Part shown: positions 8,918-17,022 of the stretch, piece after piece
Layout: each line of letters opens with the position of its first letter
Position numbering within the stretch: the first letter of the stretch is position 1
Source of the DNA: a virus
Virus record (IMG/VR): IMGVR_UViG_3300018080_000302
Span: 1-40,928 of that record
DNA length: 40,928 nucleotides
Direction: 5' to 3' (one strand)
Notes under the pieces: generated by a model
What the model was told of the DNA's origin: nothing
Database searches by the model: none
Seen by the model: only the letters and a program-made list of their open reading frames with translations
Translations under genes and position numbers: made by a program

Positions 8918-9510
8918 TTTTTGTCCAATTTCTTTAAATAATTTGTTCTTTTAATAGATTCTCTTCTATTTATTTTATGATTTTTTTGCAACCACAGTGC
9001 TATTTTTTTATCAGAAGCAGATGGGAATTCTTTTATTTTAGCTTCGATAGAATGCCATTTTCCAAATAAACTTGTGTAAATTCTAGAAGTATCTCTTATT
9101 AACAATTCATCGATACCATATACATTTATATATTTATTTAAAACAGATATAGAACTTTTTGGGAAAAATGCACCCCAACCCATCATTGTTTGAGCAAATT
9201 TTTTATACTTTTTTAAAGCACCTGGTTTCATATTATTAACAATTCGTTCTTTTCCAGCTTTTTTAAATTCTATATATTTTTTAAATAGTTGTTCAATATT
9301 CAAAGGTATAGCATCGTCGTCAACTGTAAAAATTATATCATTTTTTGCTTGTAAAGCTCCTAAATATCTACCCATACCACACATATTAATTTTAGTATTA
9401 TCCCATACAATTATTTCATCTATTATATTTGGATATTTTTTTAAATGACTAATAATTTTTTCTAGCTCAATTAATCTTTTATATTTTAGTAATACAGCAG
9501 TTGCTTTCAT
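8914..9510 (-). CDS. Small GT-A glycosyltransferase-like protein, 198 aa
   Basis: The metal-binding DxD motif is VDDDAIP at about residues 63-69, after IIVWDNTK and a G-rich helix (MGRYLGALQAKNDIIF), as in GT2/GT64-type transferases. An MMGWGAFFPKS segment at about 109-119 resembles the acceptor loop of exostosin-type transferases. The chain is short for the fold (usually 230 or more residues). The C-terminal ~40 residues are basic, which may mean membrane-surface association. The start overlaps the previous stop by four bases, in the same operon as the other sugar genes. Confidence 0.7.
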   Translation of the reverse strand: MKATAVLLKYKRLIELEKIISHLKKYPNIIDEIIVWDNTKINMCGMGRYLGALQAKNDIIFTVDDDAIPLNIEQLFKKYIEFKKAGKERIVNNMKPGALKKYKKFAQTMMGWGAFFPKSSISVLNKYINVYGIDELLIRDTSRIYTSLFGKWHSIEAKIKEFPSASDKKIALWLQKNHKINRRESIKRTNYLKKLDKK

Positions 9511-10310
9511 ATTATTTTAATTTCCAATTCTAAAGGTTTTTTTACTATATTTAATATTTTAGTAGTAAGATTAATAAAATCTTCATAAGTTCCATTATTA
9601 TCATTTTGAATTATATTTAACATATTGGAAACACTTAACCCACCTTCTCTTAATCCAATCAATTCATTTTTGTACGATTTTAATTCATGCCAATTTTTAA
9701 AAATACCACCCACCGAAGGATATTTTGGAAAATTATTTCTATGTTGTTTTGCTTTTTCTATTTCTTTTTTATTTATTTTTTTATTTGGAAAACAAAATTT
9801 TGCGTTTGTTACAATATAATCTACATCTTGTAAAATAGAATATCTTCTGCTAAAATTTAATTCTCTTTTATAAAAAGGTATTAGTATTTTGTTTTTTAAT
9901 ACAGTTATTTCTTTTAAATAATACGAAATAGCATATTCTCCAGACCCACTGTTGCCAACAATAGCTCCACCTATTGTTCCTGGTATACCATATAATCCTT
10001 CTAAACCAGAATAGTTATTTTCAATTGAATGCTCAACTAATCGTTGTAATTTAAAATTAGAAGAAACTAGCACTTGAACTTCATCATTATCTTTTATAAA
10101 ATAAATCCAAGATGGCATTTTCTTTAAACTAATCAGTTTTGCTACTCTTGGTTTAAAAACAACATTTGTTCCATCAGCCACAATTGATGCATCAGAGCGT
10201 TTATTTTTTATATCTTCTAATTCATCGTAATTTTCTGGAAACCATATTTCATTGACAATACATGAAAAATTAAACGAATTTTTTAAGTTGTAGTTTTTAT
10301 AGTATTTCAT
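9507..10310 (-). CDS. MurB-like FAD-binding protein with catalytic Ser replaced by Gly
   Basis: The ATG at 10310 (AAGGAAAC upstream, ATGA overlap with the HNH stop) is chosen over the upstream ATG at 10373 and gives 267 residues. MurB hallmarks appear in order: VADGTNVVF (FAD phosphate loop), GLEGLYGIPGTIGGAIVGNSG (FAD site), RRYSIL (substrate Arg region) and a C-terminal LELEIKII carrying the catalytic Glu. The motif that normally reads PSCGSVFKNP, with the proton-donor Ser, is PSVGGIFKN here. It may be a MurB with altered chemistry or an FAD-binding relative. It lies inside the glycan cluster, so a role in making or binding a nucleotide sugar is plausible. Confidence 0.75.
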   Translation of the reverse strand: MKYYKNYNLKNSFNFSCIVNEIWFPENYDELEDIKNKRSDASIVADGTNVVFKPRVAKLISLKKMPSWIYFIKDNDEVQVLVSSNFKLQRLVEHSIENNYSGLEGLYGIPGTIGGAIVGNSGSGEYAISYYLKEITVLKNKILIPFYKRELNFSRRYSILQDVDYIVTNAKFCFPNKKINKKEIEKAKQHRNNFPKYPSVGGIFKNWHELKSYKNELIGLREGGLSVSNMLNIIQNDNNGTYEDFINLTTKILNIVKKPLELEIKII

Positions 10311-10975
10311 GTTTCCTTTTTTTCTAAATTCTCTTTTGCCCAAAGCGGTTGAAGATTTGTATAATGAAAGCATTTACGTTGTTCATCTTCTTTTGTTAAA
10401 TCGAATGATGCACAAGGACGAATGTGGTCTATATGCCATTCTTGCATACCTTTACCGTTGTGACCCGTGCCATAATTATCCCATGTCATATCTCGCTTAA
10501 ATTGATTTTGTAAATGATACATTAAATAATCAAGCTCACATCCAATTAAAAGCATTGTTCTTAATGATTTATTTTTATTCTTTAATAAACCTCTTATTCT
10601 ATTTCTTAAATTATGTGCAATTTTTGCGTTTGGATTTGATTTAAATCTTTTCTTTTGTTGTTTATTTATTTTTTCACGATTATTTTTTTGATATAATTTA
10701 GATTTTTTATTAAGTTTTTCTTTATTTTTATTAATATATTTTTGTTGTGATAGTCTTATTTTATTTCTATTTAATTTATAATAATCTCTCTGATATTGTA
10801 ATGTGTGACTTTTTCCATTTATATAATTAGGATGATTTTTAGGATTTTTAAATCTATTTTTTGAAGCACAACTACTGCACATTTGTTTGCCATAATGCCA
10901 AGTGCAATAACAAATTTTTTTATCACAAACGATACAATAATAATTTTTTATTAATTTTCTTTTATTAATTGGCAT
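10307..10975 (-). CDS. Free-standing HNH endonuclease, copy 1
   Basis: The C-terminal HNH domain is WHIDHIRPCASFDL ... CFHYTNLQPLWAKEN: His-Asp-His metal/catalytic residues, then the Asn of TNLQPLW. The N-terminus has paired cysteines (CIVC, CYC, CSSC) that suggest a zinc-binding module. A long Lys/Asn/Gln-rich helical linker (about 70-125) probably contacts DNA. The domain from LIGCELDYLMYHLQ onward is shared with the genes at 20685 and 30124. No clear ribosome site precedes the ATG at 10975, which lies inside the end of the pyruvyltransferase gene. This fits a mobile gene dropped seamlessly into an operon. Confidence 0.88.
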   Translation of the reverse strand: MPINKRKLIKNYYCIVCDKKICYCTWHYGKQMCSSCASKNRFKNPKNHPNYINGKSHTLQYQRDYYKLNRNKIRLSQQKYINKNKEKLNKKSKLYQKNNREKINKQQKKRFKSNPNAKIAHNLRNRIRGLLKNKNKSLRTMLLIGCELDYLMYHLQNQFKRDMTWDNYGTGHNGKGMQEWHIDHIRPCASFDLTKEDEQRKCFHYTNLQPLWAKENLEKKET

Positions 10976-12027
10976 ATTTTATCTATAAGAGGATTAAATT
11001 TAGTTTTTCTTTCTAAATCAATAACTTTTTTTATTTTATTTCTATATTCTGGTAAATTTCTGAGTAAATGTTCTGTTATATATTTTAATCTATAATAGTA
11101 ATCATCAAATATAGAAATCCCCAATTCTGGACAATTAAGTAATTTATAAAATTCAATACTCTTTTGGTCATAATATGTGTTAATTGCAGGTGTCCCTGAT
11201 GCCCAAGACATAATGCATGAATGCATCTTTGTGGCAATCGTGCATTGACATTGAGCATATGTTTTTAATATTAAATTTATATCATCTGTGTTTATCCATT
11301 TTAAAGAGGAAATGTATTTTTGTAAATCAATCACCAATGATTGTTCTAGTGCATCATGTGTTATAAAGATAATTTCATAACCTAATTTAATCAAATTATT
11401 ACATATTGTAGAATAGTAATAAAGATTTTTTGTACGATTTTTTTGTCCTTCTTCGCCGCCATCGAATCTTCCTAATAATGGAGAATGTTGAGCAATATTT
11501 ATAGCTACTCTTTTTTCTTTCGAAACATCAGGAATATCTAAAAAACATGCTGGGTCTAATTGAAGTTCATGATTATTTACACCTATATTTTTTAAAATAT
11601 CATAAGTTCTTTTGTCACGAACAGTTGATATTGTAGATAAATTATTAATTGCTTTAATGCTTTCTTTTGCTTTATCACTAAGTTCACCACCAAAAATATC
11701 ATTTTTTAGATTATTATTGCAACCCAGCCCAACTAACATTATAGGTATTTTTATTTTTGAAAATAATTCAGATTTGCAATTAAAATACCATCCAGACTGT
11801 GTGTTTGCATTTGAATATAACCCACTTCCAGCAATCATCAAACAAGAGCTGTCTTTATTTAATTGTTCAATTCTTTGTTCAGTTAATTCATCATATTTAA
11901 CATTAAAATATGAAAAAGGAATATTTATTTGTTTTTTAATAGCAGAAGTTATAGATTCTCTAATTGCAATATCTCCCCTATTGCCTGTCATAACTGAAAA
12001 GTAAAATATTGGTTTAAATAATTTCAT
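10951..12027 (-). CDS. Polysaccharide pyruvyl transferase family protein, 358 aa
   Basis: Motifs typical of the WcaK/CsaB family are present: GNRGDIAI near residue 16, AGSGLYSN, TVRDKRTYDILKNIG in the middle, and TKMHSCIMSWASGTPAI in the C-terminal half. Family members transfer pyruvate from phosphoenolpyruvate as a ketal onto sugars of capsule, exopolysaccharide or secondary cell-wall polymers; some relatives act as other transferases. No membrane segment is visible, so it should be cytoplasmic. It is next to a DUF115-like gene and upstream of the other sugar genes, suggesting one glycan pathway. Confidence 0.8.
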   Translation of the reverse strand: MKLFKPIFYFSVMTGNRGDIAIRESITSAIKKQINIPFSYFNVKYDELTEQRIEQLNKDSSCLMIAGSGLYSNANTQSGWYFNCKSELFSKIKIPIMLVGLGCNNNLKNDIFGGELSDKAKESIKAINNLSTISTVRDKRTYDILKNIGVNNHELQLDPACFLDIPDVSKEKRVAINIAQHSPLLGRFDGGEEGQKNRTKNLYYYSTICNNLIKLGYEIIFITHDALEQSLVIDLQKYISSLKWINTDDINLILKTYAQCQCTIATKMHSCIMSWASGTPAINTYYDQKSIEFYKLLNCPELGISIFDDYYYRLKYITEHLLRNLPEYRNKIKKVIDLERKTKFNPLIDKICQLIKEN

Positions 12028-12028
12028 T

Positions 12029-12136
12029 TTAATTATAATTCTTCTTTTTCATTATTTTATTGATTTTATAGTTTACATATATTGGAATAAAAATAAAACT
12101 TATAATTATAGCTATTATAAAAATAATTAATGACAT
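12029..12136 (-). CDS. 35-residue single-pass membrane peptide
   Basis: ATG at 12136 with AGGA seven bases upstream; it overlaps the end of the DUF115-like gene by ten bases and ends two bases before the pyruvyltransferase ATG. Residues 3-20 are a continuous hydrophobic helix rich in Ile and Phe, followed by a basic tail (KINKIMKKKNYN), giving an N-out, C-in topology. Function unknown. The tight fit between two genes and the ribosome site support it. Confidence 0.5.
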   Translation of the reverse strand: MSLIIFIIAIIISFIFIPIYVNYKINKIMKKKNYN

Positions 12137-12933
12137 AATTTATTCCTAATATAATTTCTTATTTTATTATGATTAATATTTTCAATATTTTTATTTAATT
12201 TATCATAAAATTGTTGATAGTTTATTTTTGGAAAAACATTAATTTTTGAAAATATTGATACATTATAAATTTTTATTCCGTTTTTTAATTCTTTTTTAAA
12301 TGGCTCAAACCATAAATTATTCAATTCTTCTATTTTATTATAATTCCCTGTTCTATAATTCCCTCGTTCATCTTTTCCAACACCATTGTATTTATTCGTT
12401 TCCCATGTATATTTGCCAATCTCTGTATCATCATAAAAGTGAGTGTGACCATTAATATCTGTTGCATCAAAACCTAATAAATATATTTCTTTGCAATCTA
12501 AAGCAATGGCTAAATTAATAGCTTTTATTCCTGTGAGTTGACTTGTGTACCATCCTTGAATCCAAGCTTCCTTTCCCCAATAATGAGGATGCATTCCTTC
12601 TTCTTTTTCTCCCCAAATTAATTTCTTTTTGGATTTTGCTTCTTTTAATAAAATAACATTTGAATCAGTTCTAATACCATCTTTTCTTTTATATTCGCCA
12701 TCATCTTTACCTAAAATCAACGGAATATTTTTTAAATCTTTTTTGTTTGCCCCATACCAATGATAATCAGAATACATTAAAATAGTAGAATTAAAAAATT
12801 TATAGGAATAATTAACTCCAATCGTAAATTCATCTTTAATTTTATTCCAAACTGGTAACGATTCAATTTTTGTGTTCCATAAATTTTGTCTAATACTTGA
12901 GCCACTTCCAATTATTATAGCTTTATTTATCAT
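12127..12933 (-). CDS. DUF115 / MptE-like sugar-cluster protein, ~268 aa
   Basis: The N-terminus KAIIIGSGSSI is a glycine-rich nucleotide-binding loop. GVNYSYKFF and MYSDYHWYG follow, and the IYLLGFDA motif sits near the middle (about residue 155), before GHTHFYDD. This order is seen in DUF115/MptE-like proteins and in phage genes near surface-glycan clusters, several of which are suspected glycosyltransferases. The ATG at 12933 is chosen; an in-frame TTG at 12945 has poorer spacing. Exact reaction unknown. Confidence 0.6.
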   Translation of the reverse strand: MINKAIIIGSGSSIRQNLWNTKIESLPVWNKIKDEFTIGVNYSYKFFNSTILMYSDYHWYGANKKDLKNIPLILGKDDGEYKRKDGIRTDSNVILLKEAKSKKKLIWGEKEEGMHPHYWGKEAWIQGWYTSQLTGIKAINLAIALDCKEIYLLGFDATDINGHTHFYDDTEIGKYTWETNKYNGVGKDERGNYRTGNYNKIEELNNLWFEPFKKELKNGIKIYNVSIFSKINVFPKINYQQFYDKLNKNIENINHNKIRNYIRNKLCH

Positions 12934-13231
12934 CTTGACTTTCAAAATCCTTATCTGTCAAATTTTCTAACTGTTTTGTGACATCTAAATTTATTTTTCG
13001 CCAATTAGCTAAAGCACTTTGTTTAGCTATTTCTAAATCTTCAACCAACATTGCTTCTACATAAGAGCGTTTTCTTGGTTTTTCATTTTTTTCAGCATAT
13101 GGGTAAACAACGTATGTTAAATGTTCTCCTTTACTATCACAAACAAGCATAACTGAATCAATAATTGATTTAATAACTTTATATTGGTCTACCACATAAA
13201 CGACATCATTAACTCCATATTTTGATTCCAT
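12923..13231 (-). CDS. Small beta-barrel-like hypothetical protein, paralogue of the gene at 38689
   Basis: AAGGAG precedes the ATG at 13231. The first 35 residues (NDVVYVVDQYKVIKSIIDSV) match NDVVFFVHGQKVIKGIIDEI in the 141-aa gene at 38689, and both continue with VVYPY or IIRPY about 20 residues later. The pattern looks like a small SH3/KOW-type barrel followed by a helix (EDLEIAKQSALANWR). No catalytic residues are seen. The two copies lie 26 kb apart at opposite ends of the - strand block. Confidence 0.65.
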   Translation of the reverse strand: MESKYGVNDVVYVVDQYKVIKSIIDSVMLVCDSKGEHLTYVVYPYAEKNEKPRKRSYVEAMLVEDLEIAKQSALANWRKINLDVTKQLENLTDKDFESQDDK

Positions 13232-13274
13232 TATTTATTCTCCTTTTTAAGATTTTGATACATCTTTGCACCAT

Positions 13275-13571
13275 CTATTGTTTTTTCGATTTTAATCTAT
13301 TATTTACTTCATTTAAAACTCTATCAATTTCTTTTTGGTAATGGTCGATTAATTCTTTATTTAATTCGCCTTTAAGAATTGTTTTTTGCAATCTTCTTCT
13401 TTGATGTCGATTCATGACATTTTGACTCTTGGCTAAATCTTCTCTAATAAATTGAATAAAACTTGCCCCAGCTCTCAAAGTTTCATAATATTTTTGTAAT
13501 TGAACAAGTTGTTTTTTCTGTGCTTTTGATTGTTTCTTTTTTAAAAAATACTGTTTGATTTTTTTAATCAT
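13275..13571 (-). CDS. Basic helical hypothetical protein, 98 aa
   Basis: AAGGAG lies seven bases upstream of the ATG at 13571, which overlaps the Rad50 C-half stop by eight bases. The chain is highly charged with 11 Lys in the first 20 residues, all helical, with an RHQRRRLQK cluster in the middle. It may bind nucleic acid or support the neighbouring SbcCD-type complex. No family recognised. A 43-base non-coding gap follows on its 3' side. Confidence 0.6.
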   Translation of the reverse strand: MIKKIKQYFLKKKQSKAQKKQLVQLQKYYETLRAGASFIQFIREDLAKSQNVMNRHQRRRLQKTILKGELNKELIDHYQKEIDRVLNEVNNRLKSKKQ

Positions 13572-14238
13572 TTCTTGTCTCCTTTTTAGGTCTTCCTCTT
13601 TTTGTTTTTTTAGGAACAGATTTAATATTATTATCTTTTTTTATAACAATTGGATTCAAAACACTTTCTACAACTTCGTCTCTATGTGTTATCCAAAATA
13701 TTTGTCTATTTGTTTTACTTTGCGTTTCTTTAACAAATTCTATCATCTTTTTAGCTGTTTCAGGATTATCAAGCATCTTGGCAGGTTCGTCTAAAAATAA
13801 AAATCCTTTATTTTGTGATACTTCTAATAACACAAATCGTAATGCTAATGAAATAATATCACAACTACCACCGCCTCTTGTCTCTAAAATATTATGTGAC
13901 TCTTGCATGTTGGGCGTTTTAATACAAAAATTCATTTCAGGAATATTGCCACGTTTACCGAAATCTAATTCAAATTTATAATCATTGCTTTGATGAACGT
14001 ATTGTAAAGCGTGAGTTGTTATTGTTTCAAAAATATCTTTAATTAATTCTTTTGTTGATTTTTGAACGATATTTAAAAGTTCAACTGATTTTGTGTTTAT
14101 AATTTGATTCGATTTTAATTCAGACAGTTTTTCTGTAGATTCTTGATAGTTTTGTTCAAGAACTTCTACTTTCCCTTTTAAAGAAGCAACATTCTCTTCT
14201 AAATTTTTAATAGATTGTTCAATGTTATTTAGATTCAT
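13564..14238 (-). CDS. sbcC: SbcC/Rad50-like ATPase, C-terminal half (signature, Walker B, H-loop), with AT-hook
   Basis: Residues 1-65 are coiled coil. The C-terminal ABC-ATPase lobe follows: signature loop TRGGGSCDIIS (residues 120-130), Walker B FLFLDEP with Asp150 and Glu151, and the H-loop THRDE with His185. There is no Walker A; it is encoded separately at 15904-17019. The protein ends in KKTKRGRPKKE, an AT-hook core. Together with the other half and SbcD it should form a Mre11-Rad50-type nuclease complex that processes DNA ends. The coil here is much shorter than in the N-half. Confidence 0.85.
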   Translation of the reverse strand: MNLNNIEQSIKNLEENVASLKGKVEVLEQNYQESTEKLSELKSNQIINTKSVELLNIVQKSTKELIKDIFETITTHALQYVHQSNDYKFELDFGKRGNIPEMNFCIKTPNMQESHNILETRGGGSCDIISLALRFVLLEVSQNKGFLFLDEPAKMLDNPETAKKMIEFVKETQSKTNRQIFWITHRDEVVESVLNPIVIKKDNNIKSVPKKTKRGRPKKETRND

Positions 14239-14382
14239 AGCCTTCTTCTAATTTTAAAGATTTTTCAAAATATTTAGTTGAATACCAATCCATTCCCCAT
14301 AAAAAAATTCTAATCGTCAAAGTAGGAAAATGCAAATAAATTCCTTTCCAAAACTTTCCCCAACAGATAAATATTCCTTCAT
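14225..14382 (-). pseudogene. Possible frameshifted ~53-codon gene
   Basis: From ATG 14382 one frame reads MKEYLSVGESFGKEF and stops at 14317-14319. The neighbouring frame carries on as HFPTLTIRIFLWGMDWYSTK ... LEEGYESK to a TAA at 14225-14227, overlapping the next gene's ATG. Each half looks coding. Adding one base near the TTTATTT run (about 14330) would join them. It could be a decayed gene, a sequencing slip, or chance. Confidence 0.3.
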
Positions 14383-14606
14383 TTCAATTTCTCCTCAATT
14401 TCAGCAATCTTTTCTGTTAATTCTTTATTCATTTCTTCAATTTTATCATCTAATTCATCCTCTGAAATATTTAATTCTTTTAATTCAACAAGAATCTTAT
14501 TTTTTTCTTCTTTAAGATTCTTTTCTTTTTCCTCTAATCTAATTAACTCTTCTTTATTTGTTTGAACTTTTTCTTGTAAATCTTTAATTTTATTTAAATG
14601 ATTCAT
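14379..14606 (-). CDS. 75-residue pure coiled-coil protein in the SbcCD module
   Basis: Nearly the whole chain is charged heptad-like helix (EKVQTNKEELIRLEEKEKNL, and EELNKELTEKIAEI-like near the end). It starts inside the SbcD stop (ATGA overlap) and lies two genes before the Rad50 C-half. In an ordinary SbcC, the region between the zinc hook and the C-terminal ATPase lobe is a returning coil. The N-half here stops at the hook and the C-half has only ~65 coil residues, so this protein could supply missing returning coil. That is inference from order and composition. Confidence 0.65.
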   Translation of the reverse strand: MNHLNKIKDLQEKVQTNKEELIRLEEKEKNLKEEKNKILVELKELNISEDELDDKIEEMNKELTEKIAEIEEKLK

Positions 14607-15514
14607 TTCACTTCTCCAATTTTATTTAATAAATAATCAACAATTTCTTTGTCTACTTTTTGTTCTTTTCCGATTTTCACTATTTGTTCTGAAATAGACA
14701 TTGATTGAAAATCAACATTTTTCAATGATTGTAAAAATTCTTTAATGTCTTTTTTATTTGCTTTTAATTCTTCGTATTTTGATAAATCAAATATTTCGTT
14801 TGCTTTTTTAGCTGATTCTAAATCAATTTTCATTATATCATGCGCAGTATCAATAATTGCCACTTGAGGTGTGTGCTGTTCAGTTATTGAAGACCTGCCA
14901 ATAGAATTAGTATTTAAAAATCGTGTTCCATTAATAATTTCATCAAAATTCGTATGAAAATGAGAACACAGAACCAAATCATAATTTGTTTGCAAATCTT
15001 TAGCACAAATATGACTTACTTCTTTAAAAAATGGTTTAATACTAATAAACGCATGAGAAATAGCTATGGTAAATTTATTCTTTTTTCTATGTTTTAATCC
15101 CTTTTCTTTAAAATCTTCTTCGATTGTGTGATAATATTTATAGCCTTTAATATAATAGTTTGTGCCATCGATTGTGTCTAATAGCATTATGCTTTTGCTT
15201 CTTCTAAAAATATGCGCTAAAGCACTTGCCTTTGATACTTCCCAATTATGTCCTGTCATATCATGATTTCCAGAAACGATATGCCAATCTATTTTTGATG
15301 CTTCTACTTTATCCACGAAATCATCTATAATTGTGTTACTTACATTTGGAGAATCAAACAAATCACCACCACAAATAATAAACTTACAATCTTGTCTCTT
15401 TGCAATTTGAATAATTTCATCAATCTTTTCTAAACAACTTTGATAATAATTATCTAAACGATTAACAGGATTTTTCCCCTTAATATGAATGTCTGTGCAA
15501 TATAAAAATTTCAT
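14603..15514 (-). CDS. sbcD: SbcD/Mre11-like metallophosphoesterase nuclease subunit
   Basis: The five calcineurin-fold metal motifs are complete: TDIH (residues 7-10), GGDLFD (49-54), GNHD (82-85), a mid-chain SHAF and SHFHT. The 303-residue length fits phage gp47/SbcD proteins. A C-terminal helical segment (about 245-303) probably docks on the Rad50 coils. It sits between the two halves of the Rad50-like ATPase. The start overlaps the upstream gene by four bases. Predicted role: dsDNA exonuclease/ssDNA endonuclease in end processing and recombination-dependent replication. Confidence 0.92.
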   Translation of the reverse strand: MKFLYCTDIHIKGKNPVNRLDNYYQSCLEKIDEIIQIAKRQDCKFIICGGDLFDSPNVSNTIIDDFVDKVEASKIDWHIVSGNHDMTGHNWEVSKASALAHIFRRSKSIMLLDTIDGTNYYIKGYKYYHTIEEDFKEKGLKHRKKNKFTIAISHAFISIKPFFKEVSHICAKDLQTNYDLVLCSHFHTNFDEIINGTRFLNTNSIGRSSITEQHTPQVAIIDTAHDIMKIDLESAKKANEIFDLSKYEELKANKKDIKEFLQSLKNVDFQSMSISEQIVKIGKEQKVDKEIVDYLLNKIGEVK

Positions 15515-15735
15515 TTCTTTTTTCTTTCATCCATTAATTGTTGTAAAAAATCTTGAATATCTTTTAAACATTCTCTATTCCAAATGGTTTCAAACGCAGG
15601 ACTAAACACATACTGTCTCCAGCTACCGAGCCAAGAAATTCTACCTAAAGAATATCTATGTTTAACAGATATAACTTCAAATCTTTTAGTTTTACCTTCA
15701 TATGAAACTTGTTTAAATTCTAAATATTCACTCAT
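15511..15735 (-). CDS. Conserved-looking phage protein, 74 aa (LGRISWxGSWRQY type)
   Basis: It has the distinctive order SLGRISWLGSWRQYVFSP, then TIWNRECLKDIQDFLQQLM. I recognise this as a recurring uncharacterised small phage protein rather than an enzyme. The Trp-rich beta segment followed by a helix suggests a small folded domain. Start and stop overlap both neighbours (four bases with SbcD, eight with the upstream gene). Position inside the SbcCD operon suggests a recombination or replication accessory role, not shown. Confidence 0.7.
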   Translation of the reverse strand: MSEYLEFKQVSYEGKTKRFEVISVKHRYSLGRISWLGSWRQYVFSPAFETIWNRECLKDIQDFLQQLMDERKKK

Positions 15736-15907
15736 CTATTTCCTCTAATTTATCATCACGACCAAGTTTAAAAGAAATTTTTCCATTATCTCCATAAACT
15801 TCATATCCTGCTAAGACTAACGCAGAAATTAAATCTTTCCAATCTTCTTTTTGCATTAAATCATAGCCAGTAAATCTATCTATAGTTATTTTATATCTTT
15901 TCATCAT
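15728..15907 (-). CDS. Small hypothetical protein, 59 aa
   Basis: The ATG at 15907 overlaps the stop of the Rad50 N-half (ATGA), and a TGA at 15728-15730 ends it inside the next gene's start. The product is a compact alpha/beta sequence (RYKITIDRFTGYDLMQKEDW, then GYEVYGDNGKISFKLGRDD) with helix 19-33 flanked by strands. No family recognised. Coupled overlaps on both sides make it very likely real. Confidence 0.7.
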   Translation of the reverse strand: MMKRYKITIDRFTGYDLMQKEDWKDLISALVLAGYEVYGDNGKISFKLGRDDKLEEIDE

Positions 15908-17019
15908 TCATTTTCCATCTCTCTGTTGCACAATGGGCAAATTTTTTGTTCTTTCCAAATTGCATCTAATTCAGCCTCATTATTAGCTAAATTTTCTTTT
16001 ACAAATTTTTTATCCAAAGCAAGATTTTGTTTCGCTTCAATATTTGCAATGATTAATTCATCTAATCTACGCAATTTTTGCAAAGTTTCTGCACTTTTTA
16101 CAAGCTCTTTTTCATCAAATTTAACACTTTTTACAAGTCGAGTTTTCTTCTTAGTTACTCTAATTTCATCATTTATTGCTTCTAATTCACAGAAAAGATG
16201 CTGAAGTATTTTTAATTTTTCGGCCTTTTCTCTTAACTTTTTTACTTTATCTTCACTAATAATTTGAATTTGAGAAGCTCTATCTTTAATCTCTTTAGTT
16301 TTTGTTTTATTCTCTTTTAATTGCTCGCTTAAATTTTTTAATGATTCATAAATAGCAACGTCTTCTTTTAATTTATTATATTCTTCGTTTACACTACTAA
16401 GTTGTTTTTTTAATGTTTTGTAGTGTAAAGAACATTCGACTAATTGTTCTTCTTGTTTGTTTGATAGTTCTTCAGTTTCAGAAATTTCTCGTTTAAATTT
16501 TAAACTATATTTATTTAGTTCTTTAAATAATTTATCTAACACTTCATTTCCTGTTAGTTTATTAAATAATTTTGACCTAAAAGAAGCTGGTTTATCTAAT
16601 AAAAAAGGCAATTTAATTTGTTCAGAAACATTAAGATTAATTTTATCGCTATCTATTTCTATTTCTGACAAACCAATTGCCTGTTGAACTTCATCTGGTA
16701 TTACTTTTCCAAAAGAATCAAATATTTTTTCTTCTATATCTTTATGTCTTAGAATATATCTATTTAAAGTATTTGACCTTATTCTTTCAATTTCAAATCC
16801 ATTATCCAACCAAATTGTTACAGATGTTTCTTTTGTTCCTTCTCTTCTATAACTTTGTTCTGATATATTTGCGTTGAATAAAATCCATTCAATAGCTCGT
16901 CTAATACAGCTTTTTCCTGCATCTGATTGACCAGTTATTATATTGACATCAGCATTAAACTTAATCTCAAAATTCTCATGAGCTTGCCAATTCTTCAATT
17001 GTATTTTTTTAATAAACAT
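15904..17019 (-). CDS. sbcC: SbcC/Rad50-like ATPase, N-terminal half (Walker A, coiled coil, zinc hook)
   Basis: Residues 1-170 form the N-terminal ATPase lobe: LKNWQAHENFEIKF, Walker A GQSDAGKS (30-37), then VTIWLDNGFEIERIR. A long coiled coil runs from about 175 to 355. The chain ends immediately after the zinc-hook motif CPLC (361-364), seven residues before the stop. In one-piece SbcC/Rad50 the hook is at the middle and a returning coil plus Walker B lobe follow; here these are separate genes downstream. With GGATGA-style overlap to a small gene and SbcD two genes on, the operon encodes a split Mre11-Rad50-type complex. Confidence 0.9.
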   Translation of the reverse strand: MFIKKIQLKNWQAHENFEIKFNADVNIITGQSDAGKSCIRRAIEWILFNANISEQSYRREGTKETSVTIWLDNGFEIERIRSNTLNRYILRHKDIEEKIFDSFGKVIPDEVQQAIGLSEIEIDSDKINLNVSEQIKLPFLLDKPASFRSKLFNKLTGNEVLDKLFKELNKYSLKFKREISETEELSNKQEEQLVECSLHYKTLKKQLSSVNEEYNKLKEDVAIYESLKNLSEQLKENKTKTKEIKDRASQIQIISEDKVKKLREKAEKLKILQHLFCELEAINDEIRVTKKKTRLVKSVKFDEKELVKSAETLQKLRRLDELIIANIEAKQNLALDKKFVKENLANNEAELDAIWKEQKICPLCNREMENE

Positions 17020-17022
17020 AAA

